From Aliisedimentitalea scapharcae (GTDB taxonomy: Bacteria; Pseudomonadota; Alphaproteobacteria; Rhodobacterales; Rhodobacteraceae), in NCBI RefSeq assembly GCF_045277565.1, contig NZ_CP123584.1, forward strand, positions 1,674,001 to 1,738,000: 64,000 nucleotides of DNA. Reading direction: 5' to 3'. Below the pieces are notes generated by a model, which saw only the letters and a program-made list of their open reading frames with translations, ran no database searches and was not told the origin of the DNA. Below are positions 17,391 through 26,044 of the stretch, in pieces. Made by a program: the position numbers and the translations under genes. Numbering within the stretch: position 1 is the first letter of the stretch; every line of letters begins with the position of its first letter.

Positions 17391-17784
17391 TTAAGGAATC
17401 GCCTCTCACAACTGCCAAGTTACCTTAAACCAGACTAATGCCATTAGGAGACATTCGTATGTCTGCTGGCAACGGCAGTTTCGTCCCGCATAGGCGACTT
17501 TCATACCGAAATCGTGCCGCAATGTTCGATGAACGTCCGCTATTAATGCGGCGGTGCAGAGTGATTTACTTCAATGGAGGCCAAGCGACAAAACTTTGCA
17601 AAGGTCATGACCTGCTCATCGCCGCGGCCCCTGCGGATGGCTGCCCCCAGCCCAGTCTGGACATTCGTGCGGCACCGGCATCAACTGGCACCGCCCGTAG
17701 GTCGGGCGAAACCGGTCATTCGCTGCGGCCGCGAAAACTTGCCGCCTCGATACACGGGCGGCCATATTAGTCGCCAATTTAAAG
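17391..17784. other. Repeat-bearing spacer
   Basis: This 394-base stretch has no supported gene. It contains ACTTTGCAAAGG at 17593-17604, followed by TGCGGATGGCTGC (near 17630) and CTGGACATTCGTGC, a diverged relative of the 37-bp repeat at 8197 and 15848. Confidence 0.55.
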
Positions 17785-18498
17785 CTAAGAGGTATGAAGT
17801 TCGCGGTTAGTGGCATCCCACATCATATGTGCCTGTACACGACCAAGAGCATCTTTTGCGTCGCTCGCGAAGAAGAGCTTTTCAGTTGTGTCATACCCAA
17901 GCCGCAACCCAGTACTCATGCACTCAACCATTTGCTGATCTAGGTCGTCTTGAACCTCAAACGGATTAACTTCCTTAACAACGTGAGCAATTAACCCAAG
18001 AACGAAAGAGTACCCCCTCGGAATTACGGCGCTTGCAAGTGAGCGAGCTCTAGGACATGCACGCTTGGTGATGGCATCTGCTTGAGGTTCGCCGCCAAGC
18101 GTCGTCTCGATTTCGGCCAGTGATTTTCCTGCAATCCATGCTAAAGCACCACTGAGAACATGCCGCATAACTTGTGCATCCAGCGGTGCGGTTTTGGGCT
18201 TACCTGAAACAGCCAACATTGCACTCTGCGTATCAGCAAGCAATTCAGCGCGAGCTTCATCGTCTTCAATGAGCCATTCTGTCATCCATTCAACCCAACT
18301 AGGTATGCTTGTCGGTAGGTTGCCAATGGACTTGGTGATGCGCTCTTTGAGGCGAACGACGACTTCGGATGACAGTCCACTTTGAGATGCCAGAATAGCG
18401 GATGTTTCGTCTGCGCCTCCTTGATGGCGTTCCTCAACTGCTGCGTAAGCGTTAGCTGGATGGCACCAGCGGATTAGCTTGACGGCGCAAATTTCCAC
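17785..18498 (-). pseudogene. C-terminal fragment of the IS66-split helicase gene
   Basis: The last 216 codons of the helicase at 20948-23524 lie here, cut off by the IS66 insertion. True gene sequence is 17785-18444 (the 8-bp duplication included); codons upstream to GTG 18498 belong to the IS end. The frame reads AAVEERHQGGADET across the junction, exactly continuing VFRAAV from the other side. The content is helical (LDAQVMRHVLSGALAWIAG, VLGLIAHVVKEVNPFE) with no catalytic motif, so it is a C-terminal accessory domain. The GTG at 18498 lies just before the tnpC stop, so reinitiation could make a fragment protein. Confidence 0.88.
18437..18444. repeat. Target-site duplication of IS66 element, copy at one end
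   Basis: ACTGCTGC, repeated exactly at 20952-20959; an 8-bp duplication is characteristic of the IS66 family. Confidence 0.95.
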
Positions 18499-20030
18499 GG
18501 CAGAAGGTCGTCAAGGCGGCTTTGCGGGTGGCCGTTGGCGATTGCTGAGAGGGTGGCCTTGAGATAGGCGAAGGGTTCGACGCCGTTGATCTTGCAGGTC
18601 TCTATCAGCGAGGCGATGCGGCCCCATGCGATGCCGCCTTCGTCGTGGCCGGCGAAGAGCGCGTTTTTGCGATTGAGGGCGATGGGGCGGATGAGGTTTT
18701 CGACGCGGTTGTTGTCGATCTCGACGCGGCCATCGGTCAGGAAGGTTTGCAGCCCATTCCAATGGTTATGGATGTAGGTCAGCTTTTCGCCGAGCCGGGA
18801 TTTACTGGAGACTTTGCGGCGTTGCGCCTGAAGCCAGTCGCCGAAGGCTGCGACCAGCGGCGCGGTGCGGGCCTGACGGGCTGATAATCTCTGGCCGGGC
18901 GAGATACCGCGGATATCGGCCTCGACGGCGTAAAATTCGGCGATCCGGTGCAGCCCTTCTGCGGCGATCTCTGATCCGTCGCGGTCGAAGACTTCTTTGA
19001 GCTTGCGGCGCGCATGCGCCCAGCAATGGGCCACCCGAATGGGCGTACCACCCTTGCGCGAAGGTTTGGTCAACCGATTATAGCCCTGATACCCGTCGAT
19101 CTGCAGGATGCCATCGAAGCCGGTGAGGAAGGTTTCGGCATTCTCACCCGCACGACCCGGGGCATAGAAGTAAACCACGCCGGGCGGGTCCTCACCGCCC
19201 CAAGCTCGGTCGTCGCGAGCCAACGCCCAAAGATACCCGGTCTTTGTCTTTCCGCGCCCCGGGTCCAGCACCGGAGCCGTTGTCTCGTCCATGAACAGCT
19301 TGCCGGATCGTTTCAGATGGTCGGCCAGCCGGTCGACAACCGGCTTCAAATGGAACGCCGCTTTTCCGACCCAATCGGCCAGCACCGCGCGGTGCAGATC
19401 AAGCCCTGCGCGCGCCAGTATTTGGCTCTGGCGGTATAAGGGAAGATGGTCCGCATATTTGCTGACCAGCACATGAGCGATGGTGGCCTCGGTCGGCAGG
19501 CCGCCCATGATCAGATGCGATGGCGCTGATGCCTGGGTGACCCCGTCGGTGCAGGTCCGGCAGGCATACTTCGGGCGCACGGTGACGATGACGCGCAGCT
19601 GGGCAGGCACGATGTCCAGCCGCTCGCTGCGGTCTTCGCCAATTCTGTGCATGACACCGCAGCCGCATGGGCAGATCAGGCTGTCAGGTTCGATGACCTC
19701 TTCGATGCGCGGCAGCGCAGCGGGAAGGTTGCCGATGGTGCGCTTGGGCGACGGTTTGGCCGTCCCGTCGCCCGCTTTGGCGGCCTGTTTTTCTTTTTCC
19801 GCCTCGACCTCGGCCAGCGCGATGGACAGATCCTCGAACGCCAGTTGTCGCTCATCCTCGGACAGCTTCTCTGACCGTTTGCCATGCAGGGCGTGGTTCA
19901 GTTCAGCGATCAGATGTTCCTGCCGCTTGGTGATATCCTTCAGCGCTGTCACCTCATCCATCAATGCCAGAACCGCTGCGCGCTGCAAAACCGGGATGGC
20001 AGAAAGATCAAGAATGGGGGCTGTTTGCAT
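18474..20030 (-). CDS. tnpC: IS66 family transposase TnpC
   Basis: A 518-residue DDE-type transposase. Features in order: N-terminal coiled-coil and leucine-rich part (ALMDEVTALKDITKRQEHLI); a zinc-finger region (CPCGCGVMHRIGEDRSERLD and KYACRTC); the catalytic domain (LFMDETTAPVLDPGRGKTKT with a catalytic Asp, QIDGYQGYN, then VEIDNNRVENLIRPIALNRK); the C-terminal motif KFAPSS. Full length for the family. It lies 54 bases after tnpB. Confidence 0.96.
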   Translation of the reverse strand: MQTAPILDLSAIPVLQRAAVLALMDEVTALKDITKRQEHLIAELNHALHGKRSEKLSEDERQLAFEDLSIALAEVEAEKEKQAAKAGDGTAKPSPKRTIGNLPAALPRIEEVIEPDSLICPCGCGVMHRIGEDRSERLDIVPAQLRVIVTVRPKYACRTCTDGVTQASAPSHLIMGGLPTEATIAHVLVSKYADHLPLYRQSQILARAGLDLHRAVLADWVGKAAFHLKPVVDRLADHLKRSGKLFMDETTAPVLDPGRGKTKTGYLWALARDDRAWGGEDPPGVVYFYAPGRAGENAETFLTGFDGILQIDGYQGYNRLTKPSRKGGTPIRVAHCWAHARRKLKEVFDRDGSEIAAEGLHRIAEFYAVEADIRGISPGQRLSARQARTAPLVAAFGDWLQAQRRKVSSKSRLGEKLTYIHNHWNGLQTFLTDGRVEIDNNRVENLIRPIALNRKNALFAGHDEGGIAWGRIASLIETCKINGVEPFAYLKATLSAIANGHPQSRLDDLLPWKFAPSS

Positions 20031-20084
20031 AGGCCAGAGCTACCACAAAGCCCCAGTAAAAACACGCAAAACCAGGCGGTTGAT

Positions 20085-20438
20085 TCACTCTGCCGCAGAT
20101 GGTGGGCGCCTCTCCAGCGCCTTTACCTTCCGCCAGTCCAGACCTGCAAACAGCGCCTCGAATTGGGCATGGTTCAGCGCCATTATCCCAGCCTTGATCG
20201 CGGGCCAGGTGAAGGTCGAATCCTCCAGCCGCTTATACGCCATTACCAGACCGGTGCCGTCCCAATACAAAAGCTTTAGCCGATCCGCCCGGCGTGAGCG
20301 GAACACAAACACTGTGCCGGTGAACGGATCCTTGCGCAGCACTGATGACACGAGCGCGGCCAGGCCATCATGACCCTTCCTGAAGTCCACAGGCTGCGTC
20401 GAGACCAGAACCCGCACCCGATTGGACGGGAACATCAT
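20085..20438 (-). CDS. tnpB: IS66 family accessory protein TnpB
   Basis: A 117-residue protein with the family signature VDFRKGHDGLAALV, DPFTGTVFVFRSRRADRLK and LLYWDGTGLVMAYKRLE. It is required with TnpA for IS66 transposition. It overlaps tnpA by four bases (ATGA), so the two are translationally coupled. Confidence 0.96.
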   Translation of the reverse strand: MMFPSNRVRVLVSTQPVDFRKGHDGLAALVSSVLRKDPFTGTVFVFRSRRADRLKLLYWDGTGLVMAYKRLEDSTFTWPAIKAGIMALNHAQFEALFAGLDWRKVKALERRPPSAAE

Positions 20439-20866
20439 GGCCGCGCACCGATCGCCCGTACAATCTCACCAACCCGCGCAGCCCCTGTGGCGCCATCAAG
20501 CCGGATTGTCACCTGGCCGATGCAAATCTCGATAGGACCAGATGGTGCAACGTCAGACTTGGCCAGATGTGCAGACGCTACTGGCACAGGAGCATCGCCG
20601 CCATCATCCGCCACTACAATCGACGCAAAACAAAAGTCATCGTCTTCAACTGCGGGCAAAACCAACCTGCCATCGCGCGCCCGACTGCGCCATTCCGATA
20701 AATGGTTCGCCCGAAGCCCATACCGGGCAGCAACCCCGTTCACTGTCGCCCCAGGCTTCAAGCTCTCAGCCACGATCCGCGCCTTGACCTCATCCGGCCA
20801 GCGTCGCTGACCATTGGTCCGTATGTCCACCCCGTAGTCCCTGAGAAACTCCACCGTAGTCGCCAT
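20435..20866 (-). CDS. tnpA: IS66 family DNA-binding protein TnpA
   Basis: A 143-residue protein with a helix-turn-helix (RRWPDEVKARIVAESLKPGA, VNGVAARYGLRANHLSEWR) and a C-terminal half ending in CIGQVTIRLDGATGAARVGE, as in IS66 Orf1 proteins. First gene of the element, 85 bases inside the terminal repeat. Confidence 0.94.
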   Translation of the reverse strand: MATTVEFLRDYGVDIRTNGQRRWPDEVKARIVAESLKPGATVNGVAARYGLRANHLSEWRSRARDGRLVLPAVEDDDFCFASIVVADDGGDAPVPVASAHLAKSDVAPSGPIEICIGQVTIRLDGATGAARVGEIVRAIGARP

Positions 20867-20947
20867 CGCGAAACTCCTGCCCTAATCTCCGTCAGGTGCG
20901 AAATCTCAGGTCAGGTGAGAATTGGGAAGGTGCGGGCCAGGAAACGC

Positions 20948-23524
20948 TTACACTGCTGCTCTGAAAACAGCAACCTTTTGGTTGAAGGTTTCGATGTTGT
21001 CTTTGTTCCGAGCAATATGCGCGGCGAACGACTTCTTTAAATCGAAGAGCTGATCTGTTGCCGTAGACGCATCTTCGGAAGGAAGGTTAGCAAAGCGATT
21101 AATGGTATATGCCACTTGTGGGTCTGTGGCCTGACCCACGTTCACGCGGTCTAGTACGATCTGCAGTGGATCGGAGATCGTAACACAATGATCGTCCTCA
21201 GGGAGCACAGCCTTTAGCTTCTGTTGAGTTGCTTTTGATACCTGATTCTTCTGGATGAAATGCATGTTCGGCTCAGGCACAAGAAGCACCAGACCGTTTG
21301 CCAAATGTCCTGCGCGCCCAGCACGAGCTGCCGCATTCAATATTTCGTGCGCCTCTAAGCTTTCACGTCCTCCTTCAATGCCAGCGCGTTTGTCACCCGC
21401 CAATATTGCGAGATGAGCAGGAAGGTTGAGACCTTGCGCCAGGGTTGGTGTCGCAACAATAACTTTCGCGCCGTTGGAGCGCTTGAACATTCTCTCTGCG
21501 AGGTCTCGTTCTAAGCGGAGCATTGCCGAGTTGTGGGGAACCGCTACTGCTGGACCAGACAAAAGAGAATGCTTCAGTTCTCCGAGTTCTAGCTCCAGCG
21601 CATTCCATCTGAGGGCTTCATAATCAGTTGGCTCCACAGTCTCATTGAGCAACTCGGTAACATTGCCAGCGACCGTTACCGCGTCATTTTTCGTATTCAC
21701 AAAGATGATCGTCTTGAGACCTTTCGCAGCACCAGCTGCGGCAATGCTCGCGGCGACACCATTGGCATTGGGTGTAAGTCGTACGGAAGGCCCATATTCT
21801 AGCTTGCCTGCCAAAAAAACACTGTTGGATAATAATGGAGTCGTCGAGCAATAAAGGTTGTCCTCAGATATCCAGTTATGCTGAAGGCCCCAAATAGCAT
21901 AGGGATGAGCAGTGAGCTGTTCTTGGGCCTTTTTTCTTAGGGTCTTGGCTGTCTTTTCGAGCCGCGCGTCTTCGGCTTCTTGTGCAGCAATCGCATTTGC
22001 ACGTGCGGACTCCAACTCTTTTGAGTCGTAGATAACGACACCCCGCGCCTGGCGGCTTGGTTTCCAGATTAGATCAACCGAGACACTTGGCCTGCCTGTC
22101 AACTCAGCCAGCCAGACTGCCAGCTCGTCACCGTTCTTGACCATCGCAGAAAGGAAGAGAATATCAGCATCGGATGCTACATTATTGAAACCCAGAACGC
22201 AGAGCATGGCATCAAGCGCGCGTCTAATCTTGCCAGACTCTGGGCTCAGAAGATGGCACTCGTCAAAGACCAAGAGAGCTACATCTTGGAAGGCTTCAGA
22301 GGCGAAAGACAACATTGCTAAGCATCGTTCAGGCGTCATCACCTCAATATCTTGGAACGTAGCGTCTTCTTGTAGAAGAAGATCGAAATCGCTCGATACA
22401 ACGGATCCAAGCAGATCCTTTGGAAACATCTCCTGCAGATCTTCGGTGAGCTGTTCTACAAGCGCATGTGTTGGAGCAAGAAAGACCACCTTCTTGCCGC
22501 GTGCCAGCGCTCCGGCAATCTTGAGCGAGGATACAGTCGTCTTCCCGGCACCAGTCGGCAAAACCACAACTCCCGAAACGCCTGTTTGGTGAAATTCGCG
22601 TTCAACAGCTTGCCTATGGTTTGACCACATATACGGGAATTTTTCGCTCCGAAAGCGAAGCCAGTCTCTCCAAGTTTTTTCGTCCGCTCCTGTCGGTGGA
22701 GGAACCTCCAAAAGGCTCGCAGCAGATATGCCATCGGTGGCCGATAAAAGCAGTGATGCTAGATGATGCGGGCCCGCAAAAATAAAATCTATACTTTCCA
22801 GCGGACCTGACACGTCGTGCCGTGCGGCGGAGAGGGCTATGACACGCTCGAAGGCCTGTCTCCGGTCGTCGTATCGGCCCAAAACTGTATCAGGTGCGGG
22901 CAATTTCAGAAATTCAGCTGCAAAAAGCTCTATGCCCGTTGCAAGGTTCTCAAAGAGAGCGGCCAATGCACGCTCTTCCAAATCCTGAAAATCCCTTGGC
23001 ACGCGCCAACGTTCCGAGCGCTTTAATATATCATGGAGACTTCCTTTCCCAAGGTCGATGATATGCTCAGTTAAGATTGTCGCTTCGTATGTCTGAACGT
23101 CGGTGTTGAGATTGATCGCCGCTGTGGCTTCATTCGCATCGGCGAACTGTTCCGAAAGCAAGAACAGCAATACTGCTGACAGCGCAGGGTCTAGACGATG
23201 CTGGTCAATATTTGGCAGGGCCGTAGCATCGGGGTGTGTCTGTTCACGCCGCGCAATAATTTGTTGGGCAGTTGCCGCTACGAAAGAAGAGGCGCGCGCC
23301 ATCTGTGGCTCTATTTGAAGAACTGCAGTTAGTTCGTAGGTATCCGCTAGTCTCTCAAGCGTCCATTCATCACCTTGCCCGTCAGACGGGGACTCTAATC
23401 CCCCAAGTCGGTAAGATGCTAAGTTCGCATACTGGTAAGTTAAGAACGCGGGCAAGAGTTCTGGATCGAACCCCGGAACTGCTGGGGCTGACCTCAGAAG
23501 TTCTGCTGTTTGCGCGTCAAACAT
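20948..23524 (-). pseudogene. DEAD/DEAH helicase of a Hachiman-like defence pair (HamB-like), truncated by IS66
   Basis: 858 codons of a superfamily 2 helicase end at a stop codon created by the IS66 terminal repeat. Residues 1-300 are a helical N-terminal domain. Motifs follow: Walker A VVLPTGAGKTT (about 320-330), motif Ia FLAPTHALVEQL, Walker B VFDECHLLS (about 419-427), motif III LFLSAMV, IIFVNTKNDAV, TPTLAQGLNLPAHL and motif VI AAARAGRAGH. Catalytic parts are complete; the missing 216 residues lie at 17785-18444. It starts directly after the stop of the nuclease gene (TAGATG). In Hachiman, HamA nuclease and HamB helicase form one complex. Activity without the C-terminal domain is uncertain. 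Confidence 0.8.
20952..20959. repeat. Target-site duplication of IS66 element, other end
   Basis: ACTGCTGC, identical to 18437-18444 and part of the helicase coding sequence (codons for AAV). Confidence 0.95.
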
Positions 23525-24454
23525 CTAAGCCTCTTCACCATCTAAATTTTCAAGATACTCAATAGCCTTGTCGGCAAGCTCTGCTATCCAATCGCGCATA
23601 TCAATTGGCGTGATAAACGATGCACCAATCCGTTGCTCCGCAGTGATGCTTTGGATGCGATCATAGTCCGAGAAGAGGCTTTGACGCGCAGCAAGCGTGT
23701 CGAAGTCTGGAGGCAACGAGAATGCAGCGCGATACTTCCTTTTGGCGATTTCAGTCACAGCCGCACTTAGGTGGGCTGCGTCTTTTTCGGCCAGTCCAGC
23801 GATACGGAGCAACGCGCCCGCCGCATCAATGATCTCGGCACTTCGAAGATTTTGATGACGATCAAGAAATCCAGGAACAACCTTTGCAAGAAATGTGTTT
23901 CTTGGATCGTCTGTGCATTTGTCTTCAAAAACTGTGCTACTCACGACAGCGTCCTGCTCGCCATTTAGCTGCAGCATAAGACCGTCTAAACCTTGGGATG
24001 TTGCACTTACATGGGGGTTCTTCAGCAAGGCTTGATCGCCATAGGTGATCTTTGCGGCAATCCACGAAATCACTTCGAAGACAAAGCCGTCGCGTTGCCA
24101 TTTGGGATAGCCTGTACGTGGTTTTTCAGGAGTGTCCTGTACCGTCAGTTTTACCTTTGCTTCCGCGCGCAGCTCGTCAAAGGAATAGGCAGGTTCGGCG
24201 GGGGCAAGCTCTCGAAGGATGTGTGAGGCTTGGATGGCTTGACCCATCGCGACAATGGCTATCAATGCCGCAAGCTCGTCATAGTTGTCGGGAACCCATC
24301 TCTCTCCGATACAGTTGTCGTCGATATCGCAATCTTGGCAATGCAGCGGGCGTCCAACTGCAATGTTATCATCTTCGCAATGTTCGGAGTCCGATGTGAC
24401 GGTCAAAGTATTTCTCAATAAAAAATCTATTTTCTTCGGAAGCTTACTCAACAA
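23525..24454 (-). CDS. PD-(D/E)XK nuclease-like protein paired with a helicase (HamA/DUF1837-like)
   Basis: A 309-residue cytoplasmic protein. A Cys cluster near residues 39-48 (CQDCDIDDNC) is unusual. The probable nuclease core is residues 120-185: RDGFVFEVIS (Glu127), then PHVSATSQGLDGL (Asp157), then VFEDKCTDDPR (Glu177 and Lys179). This is the E...D...ExK pattern of PD-(D/E)XK nucleases and of the HamA protein of Hachiman. The gene stops with TAG directly followed by the helicase ATG, so the pair is co-translated. Assignment to DUF1837 is by pattern only; a separate nuclease-helicase type is possible. Confidence 0.62.
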   Translation of the reverse strand: MLSKLPKKIDFLLRNTLTVTSDSEHCEDDNIAVGRPLHCQDCDIDDNCIGERWVPDNYDELAALIAIVAMGQAIQASHILRELAPAEPAYSFDELRAEAKVKLTVQDTPEKPRTGYPKWQRDGFVFEVISWIAAKITYGDQALLKNPHVSATSQGLDGLMLQLNGEQDAVVSSTVFEDKCTDDPRNTFLAKVVPGFLDRHQNLRSAEIIDAAGALLRIAGLAEKDAAHLSAAVTEIAKRKYRAAFSLPPDFDTLAARQSLFSDYDRIQSITAEQRIGASFITPIDMRDWIAELADKAIEYLENLDGEEA

Positions 24455-25048
24455 TGATGTCTATGTCAGCCTTTGCCAAGTCAATTTCACCAATTACCTC
24501 TCTTTCCAATCCGGGCAACTTGGGGAACCATCTCTTTTCAGTTGTTTCTTTGATCAAAAACACAGTCGACATGCCGTGTTGCGGTACGAGTTGTCGGGTA
24601 GTGTATTAAGATATGACCATCATAGTTTTTAAACTTGCACTGAAAAATTTTTGCCTGTGACGGCGGAGCTGCAGTGCAGCATCGAACCCTAGATCGATGT
24701 CCGGTTTGGGCCGACCACGTTCCGAAGGGCGACGATGGGTGGCAGCTTTGCAAAGGGCGCTATCTGCGCATTGCTGACCTTGATGCGTAGTGCAGCATCG
24801 ACCCGGTGATCAAAGTGGCGGTGAATGGCCGCTTGTTCCTCTCTGACAGGAGCCTCTCGCAGTTGCGGCGAATGACTGGAATCCGCGCTCTGAACACACA
24901 GCTAGCACCGGTCAACCGTGGAGATCGCGTCCGCTTTGGGCTGACTTCGGGCATCCGGTGGGGCAGATCAGACCACTGGCGGTGGCCTTTTGGTGCAAAA
25001 TCAGGTGCTGCACCGCCGCAAGTCGGCTGTGAGCCCAAAGCTGACGGT
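24455..25048. other. Repeat-bearing spacer upstream of the nuclease gene
   Basis: About 590 bases, with no supported gene. It should hold the promoter for the nuclease-helicase pair near 24455-24600 (AT-rich), a GCTTTGCAAAGG element at 24746-24757, and the 109-bp repeat copy 2 at 24933-25041. Confidence 0.6.
24933..25041 (+). repeat. 109-bp dispersed intergenic repeat, copy 2
   Basis: Matches 10436-10544 with two differences (AGACCACT for AGACAACT; GCCCAAAG for GCCCGAAG). It ends seven bases before the stop codon of the convergent metallophosphoesterase gene. Confidence 0.9.
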
Positions 25049-26044
25049 CTAGCAACTTGCCTTTGCAAAGCACGGAATGCTCTCCACACCGGGAAATTCA
25101 GCTTTGCGATCTCTTATCCCTTGAAGCATTAGCGTGGCTATCTCGACATCCTGCCCACGGACGGAAATGAGCGTCACGTGATCCTCTGACAGCCCCTTTT
25201 CAGGAAACTGCTCACCTCCCGTTGTCGCGAGTTGAATGTAGTCTCGGCCAAGCCGGTTTTTGTACTCATAGAAATGCTCGTGACCGTTGAACACCGTATA
25301 TGGCAAATCGGCGAGAGCGATTTCCAATCGGCGGAACTCCGTTTCTTCGGCCTCCCAAGCTGGCTTGTGGGTGATGACGAAGACATGACGCACGTCATTG
25401 TTTGATGTGATCGCCTCAACAAAGTAATCACCCTGCGCCTTGCTGATCGCGCCTGTTGATCGTTCCGGGCTCTGCGCATATGGCGTTTGTGCGAAAGCTT
25501 CAGGTCCTTCTGTTTTGTAGACTTCGACTGCTCCTGCACGTTGACTAGCAATTATGTCTCTACGTTCGGCTGTCATGTCTTCAGTATCCAGCACAAGAAA
25601 CAGAACATCCTTGAAGCGGAAATGGAAGTAGTGGGGGCCGTGGCGTTCGGCCCATACCTCGCGTTCTAATTCGCTGGAAAGATCATGGTTGCCACCCACG
25701 TAAATTACAGGTGCGCCGATAAGCGCCGCTCGCTCATCAAAGCTTTCCCATTCGGCGATCAGTTCTTCACGATTTCCGCCACCTTCTATCAGGTCGCCGA
25801 CGCTGATAACGAACTCGGGCCGTAGCAAAGCCATTTGTCGGGCCGCAAGCTCGAATATGCCGGGCCGCTCGCCGCCCGTCAGGTCGGAGTGTATAACGAA
25901 CGTCAGATCTTTTGGGTCACTCGCTTGCAATTCACCGGTCCAAGGTGTCGCGCCTCCTGTAACAGCGTGCTCGAAATCCTGAGTGGCGGCTTGTGAAGCG
26001 CATAGTCCAACTGCCAGCGCGAAAACCACTCCACGGAAAACCAT
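25049..26044 (-). CDS. Secreted calcineurin-like metallophosphoesterase
   Basis: A 331-residue exported enzyme with signal peptide MVFRGVVFALAVGLCASQAA. Metallophosphoesterase motifs in order: VIHSDLTGG (the first metal-site Asp, an unusual variant lacking the DxH), VISVGDLIEGGGN, YVGGNHDLSSE, FVITHKPAW and VFNGHEHFYEY. The first motif has Ser-Asp-Leu-Thr in place of D-x-H, so one metal ligand may differ. The start codon overlaps the stop of the amidohydrolase upstream (TGATG), so the two exported hydrolases form one operon. Confidence 0.87.
   Translation of the reverse strand: MVFRGVVFALAVGLCASQAATQDFEHAVTGGATPWTGELQASDPKDLTFVIHSDLTGGERPGIFELAARQMALLRPEFVISVGDLIEGGGNREELIAEWESFDERAALIGAPVIYVGGNHDLSSELEREVWAERHGPHYFHFRFKDVLFLVLDTEDMTAERRDIIASQRAGAVEVYKTEGPEAFAQTPYAQSPERSTGAISKAQGDYFVEAITSNNDVRHVFVITHKPAWEAEETEFRRLEIALADLPYTVFNGHEHFYEYKNRLGRDYIQLATTGGEQFPEKGLSEDHVTLISVRGQDVEIATLMLQGIRDRKAEFPGVESIPCFAKASC

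Larger units (their letters stand above)
18445..20951 (-). mobile_element. Complete IS66-family insertion sequence (2507 bp)
   Basis: The element starts and ends with GTAAGCGTT; the 23-bp terminal inverted repeats match at 18 positions (GTAAGCGTTxxCTGGxxxGCACC). It is flanked by the perfect 8-bp duplication ACTGCTGC and holds three intact genes tnpA, tnpB and tnpC on the minus strand. Every component needed for transposition is open, so the copy looks recent. It is inserted into codon 858 of the helicase gene. Confidence 0.97.

Noticed and set aside
25071..25080. CTTTGCAAAG in the end of the metallophosphoesterase gene as another motif copy
   Set aside because: It lies in coding sequence (codons for the C-terminal CFAKASC), and the flanks do not resemble the intergenic copies.
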